From contig NZ_JAFCGY010000040.1 in NCBI RefSeq assembly GCF_016836705.1, positions 1-42,588 on the forward strand: a stretch of DNA of 42,588 nt, in the 5' to 3' direction. Each line of letters opens with the position of its first letter. The stretch's first letter is position 1. The position numbers and the translations under genes were made by a program. Below are positions 8,661 to 17,901 of the stretch, one piece after another. Under the pieces are notes generated by a model, which was not told the origin of the DNA, ran no database searches, and saw only the letters and a program-made list of their open reading frames with translations. This DNA comes from Mesorhizobium caraganae (GTDB lineage Bacteria > Pseudomonadota > Alphaproteobacteria > Rhizobiales > Rhizobiaceae).

Positions 8661-11354
8661 TCAACGCAACCAGGGCGCATCGACCGCATCATCGAGGCCG
8701 TAGCGGGCAATGGCGTCCGCGACCGTCTGGCGCGGAACCGCTCCTTCGGCAGCGAGGGCCGCAAGGGCTGCCACCGTGACATGACGATGATCGACCTCAA
8801 AGAAGTCGCGCAGCGCAGCGCGCGTATCGCTGCGGCCGAAGCCGTCGGTGCCGAGTGCCGTGAACGGAGCCTCGACATAAGAGGCGACCAGTTGGGAATA
8901 AGCGCGCACATAGTCGGTGGCCGCAATGATCGGCGCCTTGCCGGGCAAGCAACTCTTGATATGGCTGACCATCGGCTCGGACAGCGGGTTGAAGCGGTTG
9001 TGACGCTCCACTTCCCGTGCATCGCGCGACAGTTCGGAAAAGCTGGTCACACTCCACACTTCCGAAGCAATACCCCAGTCGGAGGCAAGCATCTGGGCTG
9101 CCTCGATCACCTGCGGCAGGATGGTGCCGGAGCCGAGCAAGCGGACAAGACCAACACTCTTCTTGGGCTTGTGGCTGGCGACACGGTAGAGCCCCTTGAT
9201 GATGTCGGCCTCGACACCCGCCGGCATCGACGGCTGGGCGTAGTTTTCGTTCATCGCGGTGACGTAGTAGAACTCGTCCTTGCACTGTTCCATCATGGCG
9301 CGTGCGCCATGATCGAGAATGACCGCCAGCTCATAGGCGAATGCCGGGTCATAGGCGCGGCAGTTCGGAACGGTCGAGGCAACGAGCAAGCTCGATCCGT
9401 CCTGATGCTGCAGGCCCTCGCCGGCCAGCGTCGTGCGCCCGGCGGTCGCCCCGATCAGGAAGCCGCGCGAGCGCTGGTCGGCAGCCGCCCAGATCAGGTC
9501 TCCGACACGCTGGAAGCCGAACATCGAGTAGTAGATGTAGAACGGCAGCATGGCGAGGTTGTGCACGCTGTAGGACGTCGCCGCCGCCACCCAGGACGAA
9601 ATCGCACCGGCCTCGGTGATGCCCTCTTCGAGCAGCTGCCCGTTCTTGATTTCCTTGTAGTAGAGCATCGAGCCGGCATCCTCCGGCTCGTAGAGTTGGC
9701 CAACCGGCGAATAGATGCCGACCTGGCGGAACAGATTGGCCATGCCGAACGTGCGCGCTTCATCGGCCACGATCGGCACGATGCGCGGTCCGAGCTCCTT
9801 GTCCTTGATCAGGTTGCCGAGCAACCTGACCGCGGCCATGGTAGTCGACATCTCCTTGCCTTCGGCGTTGAGTGCGAAGTCGGCATAGCTCTGAAGCGGC
9901 GGGATCGTGACCGAAGCGGCCGTGCGGCGACGCGCCGGCAGATAGCCGCCCAGCGCCTCACGGCGCGAACGGAGATAGTTGAGCTCGGCGCTGTCTTCGG
10001 CGGGCTTGTACAACTCGATCCGCTCGACCTGCTCGTTGCTTATCGGCAGCGAGAAACGGTCCCGGAAAGTCAGCAGGCCCTCGACGTCGAGCTTCTTGGA
10101 CTGGTGCGCCGTCATGCGGGATTCGCCGGCGCGGCCCATGCCAAAGCCCTTCTTGGTCTTGGCGAGGATGACCGTCGGCCGCCCCTTGGTCGCCTTGGCC
10201 GCCTCGAACGCAGCGTACAGCTTGCGGAAGTCGTGGCCGCCGCGCTTCAGCGCATCGATATCGCGGTCCGACATGTGGGCGACCAGCGCCTTGAGCTCAG
10301 GATCCTCCTCGAAGAAATGCGCCAGATTGTAGGCGCCATCCTTGGCGCCAAGCGTCTGGTATTTGCCGTCGACGGTGGCGGCGAAACGGCGAAGCAAGGC
10401 GTGCTGGGTGTCACGCGCAAACAGCGCATCCCATTCCGATGCCCACAGCACCTTGATGACGTTCCAGCCGGCACCACGGAAGGTGCTTTCAAGCTCCTGG
10501 ATAATCTGGCCGTTGCCGCGCACCGGGCCGTCGAGACGCTGCAAATTGCAGTTGATGATGAAGGTCAGGTTGTCGAGCTTTTCGCGGGCCGCAATCGACA
10601 GGCCGGCGATCGATTCCGGCTCGTCCATCTCGCCGTCGCCGAACACGCCCCAGACATGACGGTCCTTAGTATTGGCGAGATCACGGTCATTTAAGTAGCG
10701 CATGAAGCGTGCTTGGTAGACCGCGGTGATCGGGCCGATGCCCATTGACCCCGTCGGCACCTGCCAGAAATCTGGCATCAGCCAGGGGTGCGGATAGGAG
10801 CACAGTCCCGTGCCACCAATCTCTTGCCGATAGTTCTTGAGCTGCTCCTCCGAAAGACGACCTTCTAGATAAGCGCGCGCATAGACCCCTGGAGCCGAAT
10901 GCGGCTGGAAGAAAACCACGTCGCCATCACCCTCGCCGCTGTCGGCGCGGAAGAAGTGGTTGAAGCCGACCTCGAAGATCTCCGCTGCCGAGGCGTAGCT
11001 CGCAATGTGGCCACCGAGTTCGCCATAGGCCGTATTGGCTCGCACCACCATTGCCAGCGCATTCCAGCGTATGATCGCAGTGATGCGCTCTTCCATGGCG
11101 AGATCGCCAGGGAACGGCGCCTGCTTTTCGAGCGAAATGCTGTTGCGGTAGGGCGAGAACGGCAGCGCGTCGTGGACGATGCCAAGCTCCCTGGCCTTGC
11201 GGTCGAGCTCGCTGAGTATGAACTCTGCTCTTGTGCCCCCGGAATTGAAGAACAGGGATTCGAGCGAGGCCAGCCAGTCGGCCGTCTCGTTTGGATCGCC
11301 GTCATGTGCTGCGTTGTCGTCACCGATATGGGCGGAGGGGTTTTTAGTGAGCAT
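8661..11354 (-). CDS. aceE: Pyruvate dehydrogenase E1 component, homodimeric type
   Basis: This TPP-dependent enzyme decarboxylates pyruvate and acetylates the E2 lipoyl group. At 897 aa from the ATG at 11354 it is the single-chain AceE type, not the alpha/beta PdhA-PdhB type usual on rhizobial chromosomes. The thiamine-diphosphate motif is visible as GDGEMDEPESIAG followed by FIINCNLQRLDGPVRG. The N-terminus has WLASLESL and FNSGGTRAEFILSELD. An upstream TTG at 11402 in the same frame is possible, but the ATG gives the usual N-terminus. It is followed by aceF after 32 bases and faces the Lrp-type regulator at 11474. Confidence 0.96.
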   Translation of the reverse strand: MLTKNPSAHIGDDNAAHDGDPNETADWLASLESLFFNSGGTRAEFILSELDRKARELGIVHDALPFSPYRNSISLEKQAPFPGDLAMEERITAIIRWNALAMVVRANTAYGELGGHIASYASAAEIFEVGFNHFFRADSGEGDGDVVFFQPHSAPGVYARAYLEGRLSEEQLKNYRQEIGGTGLCSYPHPWLMPDFWQVPTGSMGIGPITAVYQARFMRYLNDRDLANTKDRHVWGVFGDGEMDEPESIAGLSIAAREKLDNLTFIINCNLQRLDGPVRGNGQIIQELESTFRGAGWNVIKVLWASEWDALFARDTQHALLRRFAATVDGKYQTLGAKDGAYNLAHFFEEDPELKALVAHMSDRDIDALKRGGHDFRKLYAAFEAAKATKGRPTVILAKTKKGFGMGRAGESRMTAHQSKKLDVEGLLTFRDRFSLPISNEQVERIELYKPAEDSAELNYLRSRREALGGYLPARRRTAASVTIPPLQSYADFALNAEGKEMSTTMAAVRLLGNLIKDKELGPRIVPIVADEARTFGMANLFRQVGIYSPVGQLYEPEDAGSMLYYKEIKNGQLLEEGITEAGAISSWVAAATSYSVHNLAMLPFYIYYSMFGFQRVGDLIWAAADQRSRGFLIGATAGRTTLAGEGLQHQDGSSLLVASTVPNCRAYDPAFAYELAVILDHGARAMMEQCKDEFYYVTAMNENYAQPSMPAGVEADIIKGLYRVASHKPKKSVGLVRLLGSGTILPQVIEAAQMLASDWGIASEVWSVTSFSELSRDAREVERHNRFNPLSEPMVSHIKSCLPGKAPIIAATDYVRAYSQLVASYVEAPFTALGTDGFGRSDTRAALRDFFEVDHRHVTVAALAALAAEGAVPRQTVADAIARYGLDDAVDAPWLR

Positions 11355-11473
11355 AATGGCGCCGAGGCTCCCAAGTTTCCACTCGCGCAATTTTATCGGC
11401 AATGCGCCGGCATTTCCTGCCGAAGATATTGCAAAATTTTTCTTGTTACAGCAGATACTACCACAGTGACTTT
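11355..11473. promoter_or_regulatory. Divergent promoter region, aceE / Lrp-type regulator
   Basis: About 120 bases separate the aceE start from the regulator start. The region holds an AT-rich core (TGCAAAATTTTTCTTGTTAC, 11431-11450), the kind of sequence Lrp-family proteins tend to bind. Regulation of aceE by the neighbour is inferred from the divergent arrangement only. Confidence 0.4.
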
Positions 11474-12049
11474 ATGATGAAGCAGGCGATGCGGAAAATG
11501 AACCTTGATGCGATAGACATAAAAATTCTTAACCAGCTCCAGGAGGACGCGAGCCTGACCAATGTCGAATTGGCTGCGCAGGTCGGGTTGTCGGCCTCCC
11601 CCTGCCTCGCCCGAGTGCGGGCGCTCGCCGAGGCCGGCGTGATCACTCGTCGCGTGACATTGCTCAACCCGGTGATGCTCGGCGCCTATCTGAGTGTATT
11701 CATCCAGGTCACGTTGGAAAAGCAGATCGAACCGCTCCTTGAGGTATTCGAAACCGCGATGGCCGGTTTTCCCGAGGTGATGGAGTGCTATCTGATGACC
11801 GGAGATTCCGACTATTTGCTCCGAGTCGTGGTACGCGACACCGTTGCACTCCAGCATTTCATCGTCGACCGACTGTCCAAAACGCGTGGTGTTGCCAATA
11901 TCCGCTCGAGCTTCGCCCTTAAGCAGGTCAAGTACAAGACAGCCTTACCTCTGGAGAACCTCATAGAGCCTCTGGGTGTGGTGACTACCCGTCATTCACA
12001 CCGAACTACTCCTTCAAGCCAACTAGGGGAAAAACGGCACAGACCATAA
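11474..12049 (+). CDS. Lrp/AsnC-family transcriptional regulator
   Basis: This is a small DNA-binding regulator that senses an amino acid or related ligand. The N-terminal helix-turn-helix starts at MNLDAIDIKILNQLQEDASLTNVELAAQVG and includes SASPCLARVRALAEAGVI. The C-terminal RAM ligand-binding domain contains VMECYLMTGDSDYLLRVVV. The first 8 residues depend on the start: ATG at 11474 or 11477, or at 11498 (MNLD); none has a clear ribosome site. A C-terminal tail of about 30 residues after the RAM domain is Ser/Thr/His-rich and looks non-conserved. It is divergent to aceE, so it probably controls the pdh genes. Confidence 0.9.
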   Translation: MMKQAMRKMNLDAIDIKILNQLQEDASLTNVELAAQVGLSASPCLARVRALAEAGVITRRVTLLNPVMLGAYLSVFIQVTLEKQIEPLLEVFETAMAGFPEVMECYLMTGDSDYLLRVVVRDTVALQHFIVDRLSKTRGVANIRSSFALKQVKYKTALPLENLIEPLGVVTTRHSHRTTPSSQLGEKRHRP

Positions 12050-12191
12050 AGCAGGATTTGTGCATATAACGTCGACTGTACGCAGAAATGCACTCTTGTC
12101 ACCGGTGACTGCCACTGACTTTTCATCCAGCAGCGATTAAGCTAATTGCTTTGGAATACCCAGATCGCTTTATGAGCGACCCGCCTGCCTG

Positions 12192-12251
12192 GTGCACCCT
12201 CCAATCCAGAACACGCTCGCCGATGCCGTTCTCGACCGCCTTATTCATAAC
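12192..12251 (+). mobile_element. Relic of the 3' end of an IS21-family istB gene
   Basis: The encoded peptide NTLADAVLDRLIHN matches the conserved tail of IstB (PTLADAILDRLVHN in typical members, from memory), including the preceding H. It is fused in frame, without a stop, to the pccA remainder at GTVEF (codon 21, base 12252). No istA, no other istB sequence and no inverted ends of the element are visible nearby. Confidence 0.75.
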
Positions 12252-13442
12252 GGTACCGTTGAATTCATCGTCGATCGTGACCGCAACTTCTACTTCCTCG
12301 AAATGAATACGCGGCTTCAGGTCGAACATCCGGTCACCGAACTTGTAACCGGCATCGACCTGGTCGAGGAAATGATCCGCATCGCGGCCGGTGAAAAGCT
12401 GCGCTTTGGCCAAGAGGATGTGAGGCTGAACGGCTGGGCAATCGAAAGCCGGCTCTACGCCGAAGACCCGTATCGTAATTTCCTGCCCTCGATCGGTCGT
12501 CTGACACGCTACCGGCCGCCGGCCGAAGGTGCGGGTGCGGGCGGCTCACTCATCCGCAACGATACCGGTGTGGTCGAGGGCTCGGAAATCTCGATGCACT
12601 ATGATCCCATGATCGCCAAGCTCTGCACCTGGGCACCCGACCGGCTGGGCGCAATCAACGCCATGGCTGCTGCGCTGGATGATTTCGAACTGGAAGGCAT
12701 CGGCAATAACCTGTCCTTTCTCGCCGCTGTCATGGAGCATCCCCGGTTTCGCGAGGGGCGGCTGAGCACAGCCTTTATCGCCGAGGAGTTTCCAGACGGC
12801 TTCGCAGGTGTATCTCCAACCGATGCCGATGAGCGCAAGCTCGCGGCGGCTGCGGCACATATCAACTGGAAACTCCAGCACCGCAATGTCCTGATCTCCA
12901 GGGCGATGGACAATCATCGTCGCAAAGTCCCTAGCGATTGGATGGTCGCGCTTGGCAACCATGCCTTTGCGGTGGCCGTGTGCGATCACGAAGACGGAAC
13001 CGCAGTGTCATTCGATGACGGCTCGATCCTGGCCGTCGAAAGCGACTGGCTGCCGGGACGGCCCCTCGCGCACTTTCAATTTGGCGCCGAAAGCACATCG
13101 ATCAAGACGTCACGGTCAGGAACCGGCCACCGACTGCGCTGGCGCGGAATGGATGTCGTCGCTCATGTACGCATCCCGGCGATCGCCGAGCTGGCGCGAC
13201 TGATGCCGAAAAAGCCGCCGCCGGACACCTCAAAGCTGCTGCTTTGCCCGATGCCCGGGGTCATCACCGCGATTGCCGTATCCGAAGGAGAGCCGGTCGA
13301 GGCTGGCCAGATTCTTGCTACGGTGGAAGCGATGAAAATGGAGAACGTGCTGCGCGCCGAACGGCGGGCTGTTGTCAAACGGATCGCCGCCAAGGCGGGC
13401 GCAAGCCTCGCCGTCGACGAACCCATTCTGGAGTTCGAATGA
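12192..13442 (+). pseudogene. pccA: 5'-truncated propionyl-CoA carboxylase alpha subunit, fused to an istB tail
   Basis: PccA carries biotin and carboxylates it for transfer to propionyl-CoA. Usual alpha subunits have about 670 residues; here only 397 remain after the 20-residue istB-derived leader. The preserved part begins inside the biotin carboxylase domain (GTVEFIVDRD, then FYFLEMNTRLQVEHPVTEL with the catalytic E, N and R) and runs through the C-terminal BC lobe, the linker, and a full biotinyl domain with EAMKMEN (K382). About 275 N-terminal residues of the BC domain are missing, including the glycine-rich ATP-binding part, so carboxylation is unlikely. No ribosome site precedes the GTG at 12192. 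The biotinyl domain could still be biotinylated if translated. The stop overlaps the start of the methylmalonyl-CoA mutase gene (ATGA). Confidence 0.88.
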
Positions 13443-15580
13443 TGGCCGATCCCAAACTCGCAGACTGGCGCGCTGTTGCCGAACGGGAACTGAAGGCATC
13501 GCCCGACACCCTCGTCTGGCGCACGCCCGAGGACATCGACGTCAAGCCGCTTTACACGGCAGACGATTTGGATGGGATCAACCACCTCGCCACGCTGCCT
13601 GGGCTGAAACCTTTCGTCCGCGGGGCCCGCGCGACGATGTATGCCGGCAGGCCGTGGACAATCCGGCAATATGCCGGCTTCTCGACCGCGGAGGAGTCGA
13701 ACGCCTTTTTCCGCAAGGCGCTCGCCGCCGGCCAGCAGGGCGTCTCAGTTGCCTTCGATCTCGCCACCCATCGCGGCTATGACAGCGACCATCCACGTGT
13801 CGTCGGCGATGTCGGCAAGGCGGGTGTGGCAATCGATTCCGTCGAGGACATGAAGGTCCTGTTCGATAGCATACCGCTCAAGGACATGTCCGTCTCCATG
13901 ACCATGAACGGTGCTGTCATCCCGATCCTCGCTTGCTTCATCGTTGCCGGTGAGGAGCAGGGCTGCTCGCACGCCGAGCTTTCCGGGACCATCCAGAACG
14001 ACATCCTAAAGGAGTTCATGGTCCGCAACACCTACATCTACCCGCCCGAACCCTCGATGCGGATCGTCGCCGACATCATCGAGTACACCACAAAGGAGAT
14101 GCCGAAGTTCAACTCTATCTCCATCTCCGGCTATCACATGCAGGAGGCGGGCGCGACGCTGGTGCAGGAACTCGCCTTCACGCTCGCCGACGGGCGGGAA
14201 TATGTTCGTGCCGCGTTGAAGAAAGGTCTCGATGTCGACGATTTTGCCGGACGGCTCTCGTTCTTCTTCGCCATCGGGATGAATTTTTTCATGGAGGCCG
14301 CCAAGTTGCGGGCAGCGCGACTTCTGTGGTCGCGTATTATGGAAGAGTTCGAACCGAAGAAGCCTTCATCACTGATGTTGCGCACGCACTGCCAGACATC
14401 AGGCGTGTCGCTGCAGGAGCAGGACCCCTACAACAACATCGTGCGCACTGCTTATGAGGCGCTCGCCGCAGTGCTCGGCGGCACGCAGTCACTCCACACC
14501 AACTCCTTTGATGAGGCGATCGCGCTGCCGACTGAGTTTTCGGCGCGCATTGCGCGAAACACCCAGCTTATCCTTCAGCACGAGACCGGCGTGACCAAGG
14601 TCGTCGATCCGCTGGCCGGCTCATACTACGTCGAAAGCCTGACGAACGAGTTGGCGCAGAAGGCGTGGGCCCTTATCGAGGAAATCGAGGCCATTGGCGG
14701 CATGACCAAGGCCGTCATCGAAGGTTTGCCAAAACGCCTGATCGAGACGGCGGCCACCCGCCGCCAGGCGATGATCGATCGCGGCGACGAAGTGATCGTC
14801 GGCGTCAACAAATATCGACTCGAGACCGAGGCCCCGATCGAAGTCCTTGAGATAGACAATGCGGCGGTGCGCGAGACACAGATCCGCCGCATCAAACGGG
14901 CTAAACGTCAGCGCGATCCCAAGCGCGTCGACGCAGCCCTTGCCGCGCTTGGTGAGACCGCGGCCAGCGCCAAGGGCAACATTCTCGAAGCGGCCGTCGA
15001 AGCGGCGCGCGCTCGCGCCACGGTGGGGGAGATTTCCGACGTGCTGCGCCGCGTTTTCGGGGATCACGCGGCCGTTCCCGAGGTGATTACTGAAGTTTAC
15101 GGAGCCGCCTTCCGGGACGAACCGGAATATAGGACGTTGGTTTCCCGAATCGAGGGCGTCGCCGTGTCACTCGGCAGACGGCCAAAGTTGATGGTAGCCA
15201 AGCTCGGTCAGGATGGCCACGACCGCGGCGCCAAAGTGATCGCATCGGCGTTCGGCGATCTCGGCTTCGATGTGGTCGCCGGGCCGCTTTTCCAGACACC
15301 GCAAGAAGCAGCAAGCATGGCCGTGGCCTCTGGGGTTCATGTCGTCGGCGCATCCTCGCTCGCGGCCGGACACAAGACCCTGCTGCCGCAACTCGTCGAG
15401 GCGCTGAAAGCAAACGGCGCCGAAAACATCATCGTCGTGTGCGGTGGTGTGGTGCCGCGCCAGGATTATCAGTTCCTGATGGACCGTGGGGTCGCCGCCG
15501 TGTTCGGCCCTGGAACGAACATCTTGGATGCCGCGCGCGCGGTCGTCGATCTCCTTGAAGGGAAGCGTCGCAATCAATGA
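13439..15580 (+). CDS. scpA: Methylmalonyl-CoA mutase (adenosylcobalamin-dependent)
   Basis: This 713-aa single-chain enzyme interconverts (R)-methylmalonyl-CoA and succinyl-CoA, the last step of propionyl-CoA use. The N-terminal substrate barrel has GRPWTIRQYAGFSTAEESN, GVSVAFDLATHRGYDSDHP and MTMNGAVIPILACFIVAGEE. The C-terminal cobalamin domain has KLGQDGHDRGAKVIA, with the base-off DxHxxG motif at D592/H594/G597, and later GGVVPRQDYQFLMDRGV and FGPGTNI. Two ATGs (13439 and 13442) overlap the pccA stop; either gives a normal N-terminus (MADPKLADWR). Its old partner pccA is broken, so expression may now depend on an unrelated promoter. The symbol bhbA is also used in rhizobia. Confidence 0.96.
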   Translation: MMADPKLADWRAVAERELKASPDTLVWRTPEDIDVKPLYTADDLDGINHLATLPGLKPFVRGARATMYAGRPWTIRQYAGFSTAEESNAFFRKALAAGQQGVSVAFDLATHRGYDSDHPRVVGDVGKAGVAIDSVEDMKVLFDSIPLKDMSVSMTMNGAVIPILACFIVAGEEQGCSHAELSGTIQNDILKEFMVRNTYIYPPEPSMRIVADIIEYTTKEMPKFNSISISGYHMQEAGATLVQELAFTLADGREYVRAALKKGLDVDDFAGRLSFFFAIGMNFFMEAAKLRAARLLWSRIMEEFEPKKPSSLMLRTHCQTSGVSLQEQDPYNNIVRTAYEALAAVLGGTQSLHTNSFDEAIALPTEFSARIARNTQLILQHETGVTKVVDPLAGSYYVESLTNELAQKAWALIEEIEAIGGMTKAVIEGLPKRLIETAATRRQAMIDRGDEVIVGVNKYRLETEAPIEVLEIDNAAVRETQIRRIKRAKRQRDPKRVDAALAALGETAASAKGNILEAAVEAARARATVGEISDVLRRVFGDHAAVPEVITEVYGAAFRDEPEYRTLVSRIEGVAVSLGRRPKLMVAKLGQDGHDRGAKVIASAFGDLGFDVVAGPLFQTPQEAASMAVASGVHVVGASSLAAGHKTLLPQLVEALKANGAENIIVVCGGVVPRQDYQFLMDRGVAAVFGPGTNILDAARAVVDLLEGKRRNQ

Positions 15581-15736
15581 AGAGTCTTGTCAGTAAGGTA
15601 TCCGGCGATGCGCCCATGTCTGGCTGCCGAACATAGGACCGGCGTCGACGTCGCTGCGATCTCTGATCGACCCACGGCGCCACGAAATTCGGCATCGGCC
15701 CGCGACGTTGCGTTGAGGACTGGAAAACCGAACAGA

Positions 15737-15764
15737 ATGCCGAAAGGACGGTCTGCTTCGGCAT
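15737..15764 (+). promoter_or_regulatory. Inverted repeat immediately before the bioB ribosome binding site
   Basis: The arms ATGCCGAA (15737-15744) and TTCGGCAT (15757-15764) are perfect 8-bp complements with a 12-base loop. A third copy of TTCGGCAT lies at 15688-15695. The right arm ends just before the AGGAAAGG ribosome site at 15766-15773, so a repressor or an RNA hairpin here could block transcription or translation of the whole bio operon. No BioR-type box (TTATCTATAA) was seen in the 198-base leader. Confidence 0.45.
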
Positions 15765-15778
15765 GAGGAAAGGACACA

Positions 15779-16765
15779 ATGGTAGTGAGAGGACCACAAA
15801 CGAGCCCCGAAAGCGCCCGGCACTTGTGGACGCAAACGGAAGTTCGCGCACTCCATGACGCGCCTTTCAATGACCTGCTGTTTCAGGCGCAAACCATTCA
15901 CCGCCAGAATTTCGATCCCAACAAGGTCCAGCTCAGCCGCCTTCTCAGCATCAAGACAGGCGGATGTCCGGAGGATTGCGGCTATTGCAGCCAGTCCGCG
16001 CATCACGAAACGGGCCTGAAGGCGTCGAAGCTGATGGAGGTCCGGCGCGTCATCGCCGAAGCGACCAAGGCGCGCGATGCCGGCGCCACCCGCTATTGTA
16101 TGGGTGCCGCCTGGCGAAATCCCAAGGCGCGCGACATGGATGCGGTCGTGGCGATGGTCGAAGGCGTCAAGGCGCTGGGCATGGAGACCTGCATGACGCT
16201 CGGCATGCTTGATCTTGAGCAGACCGCTCGTCTGAAACAGGCAGGTCTCGACTATTACAACCACAACATCGATACGTCGGAACGCTACTACAGCGAGATC
16301 ATCAGCACGCGCAGCTTTGCCGATCGGCTCGACACGCTCGAACAGGTTCGCCAATCCGGCATCAAGGTCTGCTGTGGCGGTATTGTCGGCATGGGCGAGG
16401 ATCCGGTGGACCGGATCGACATGCTGGTCACTTTGGCCAATCTGCCGGAGCATCCCGAAAGCGTTCCGATCAACATGCTGATCCCGATCGCCGGCACCCC
16501 GCTTGCCGACGCCAGGCCGATCGAGCCGATCGAATTCGTGCGCGTGATCGCGCTGGCACGCATCATGATGCCGAAATCGCATGTCCGACTTTCGGCCGGC
16601 CGCACCGCCATGACCGACGAGATGCAGGCGCTGTGCTTCTTTGCCGGCGCCAACTCGATCTTCGTCGGCGACACGCTGCTGACGGCGGACAATCCCGGCG
16701 AGGACAAGGATACCCTTCTGTTCCGCCGTCTCGGCATCGAGCCGATGGAACTCGAGGCGCAATGA
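15779..16765 (+). CDS. bioB: Biotin synthase
   Basis: BioB is the radical-SAM enzyme that inserts sulfur into dethiobiotin, the last step of biotin synthesis. The SAM-cluster motif is GGCPEDCGYCSQSAHH (C63, C67, C70). Further hallmarks are GAAWRNPKARDMDAV, METCMTLGMLDLEQ, DYYNHNIDTSERYYSEI, CCGGIVGMGE and VRLSAGRTAM. The start at 15779 follows AGGAAAGG. At 328 aa the length is typical. It heads the bioB-bioF-bioD-bioA-bioZ-panD operon; its TGA overlaps the bioF ATG. Confidence 0.98.
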   Translation: MVVRGPQTSPESARHLWTQTEVRALHDAPFNDLLFQAQTIHRQNFDPNKVQLSRLLSIKTGGCPEDCGYCSQSAHHETGLKASKLMEVRRVIAEATKARDAGATRYCMGAAWRNPKARDMDAVVAMVEGVKALGMETCMTLGMLDLEQTARLKQAGLDYYNHNIDTSERYYSEIISTRSFADRLDTLEQVRQSGIKVCCGGIVGMGEDPVDRIDMLVTLANLPEHPESVPINMLIPIAGTPLADARPIEPIEFVRVIALARIMMPKSHVRLSAGRTAMTDEMQALCFFAGANSIFVGDTLLTADNPGEDKDTLLFRRLGIEPMELEAQ

Positions 16766-17901
16766 ACGGGGCGCCGCTTGCCCGCTATGACGCGACCCTG
16801 CAGGGGCTGGCGCGCAAGGACCGGCTGCGGACGCTGTCGCCGAGCGCCGGACTCGATTTCTCGTCGAACGACTATCTCGGGCTCGCCGCCTCGAGGAGGC
16901 TTGGCGACGCGGTTGCTGCAGCCATTGCGCAGGGCACGCCGGTCGGCGCGACCGGATCGCGGCTGTTACGCGGCAACGCGCCGGAACATGAGCAACTAGA
17001 GGCAGACGCTGCCGCGTACTTCGGAGCTGAACGTGCGCTGTTCTTCGGCAGCGGCTACATCGCCAACTTCGCTTTGCTGACCGCCTTGCCGCAGAAGGGC
17101 GACCTTTTGGTCCTCGACGAGCTCGCCCATGCCAGCATGCATGAGGGGGCCCGCGCTGGCCGCGCCGAGTTCAAGCTCGCCGCGCATAACGACGTCGATG
17201 CTGTCGAGGATGCGATCACGCGCTGGCGCGCCGAAGGCGGCACCGGGCGCGTCTGGATCGTGATCGAAAGCCTCTACAGCATGGACGGCGACCGCGCGCC
17301 GCTGGAAAGCCTGGTCGCGCTTGCCGATCGGCACGAGGCATTCATCGTCGTCGACGAGGCGCATGCCACCGGCGTCTGGGGACCGGAGGGCCGGGGGCTG
17401 GCCGCCGCATTCGAGGGCCGCGACAACATCGTCGCGCTCCACACATGCGGCAAGGCGCTCGGCGCGTCCGGAGCGCTCGTCACCGGGCCGGGACTGCTGT
17501 GCGACTATCTCGTCAACCGCTGCCGGCCGTTCATCTACTCCACCGCGCCATCGCCGCTGATGGCAGTGGCAGTGCGCGAGGCGATTGCCATGCTGTCCGA
17601 TGAGCCCCAACGCCGTGTCCAGTTGCAGGAGCGCGTTGCCTTCGCGGGCCGCCAATTGTCCGAGCTCTGCGGCGTGAAGCCCAGCGGCTCGCAGATCCAG
17701 CCCTTTGTCATCGGCGACAACAGCCGCACCATGGCGGTGGCGGCGGCACTGCAGGCCCGCGGCTTCGACATACGCGGCATTCGTCCGCCGACGGTGCCGG
17801 AGGGCACGTCGCGCCTGCGCATTTCGCTGACGCTCAACGTCGACGAAGCCGACATTTCGGCGATGGTCGAGGCACTTGCCGAGGTGCTGGGCTCGGCATG
17901 A
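16762..17901 (+). CDS. bioF: 8-amino-7-oxononanoate synthase
   Basis: BioF is a PLP enzyme that condenses pimeloyl-ACP (or CoA) with L-alanine, the first step of the biotin ring pathway. Seen are GATGSRLLRGNAPEHEQLE, VVDEAHATGVWGPEGRG and the PLP lysine in HTCGKALGASGALV (K231). It has 379 aa, slightly shorter than most. The ATG at 16762 is inside the bioB stop (ATGA), and its own stop overlaps bioD in the same way, so translation is coupled along the operon. Confidence 0.97.
   Translation: MNGAPLARYDATLQGLARKDRLRTLSPSAGLDFSSNDYLGLAASRRLGDAVAAAIAQGTPVGATGSRLLRGNAPEHEQLEADAAAYFGAERALFFGSGYIANFALLTALPQKGDLLVLDELAHASMHEGARAGRAEFKLAAHNDVDAVEDAITRWRAEGGTGRVWIVIESLYSMDGDRAPLESLVALADRHEAFIVVDEAHATGVWGPEGRGLAAAFEGRDNIVALHTCGKALGASGALVTGPGLLCDYLVNRCRPFIYSTAPSPLMAVAVREAIAMLSDEPQRRVQLQERVAFAGRQLSELCGVKPSGSQIQPFVIGDNSRTMAVAAALQARGFDIRGIRPPTVPEGTSRLRISLTLNVDEADISAMVEALAEVLGSA

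Noticed and set aside
11355..11402. TTG start of aceE at 11402
   Set aside because: The ATG at 11354 gives the usual N-terminus; the extra 16 codons look non-conserved and fall in the divergent promoter.
11380..11420. Sigma-54 promoter for aceE
   Set aside because: TGCCGATAAAATTGC has the right spacing but lacks the GG of the -24 element.
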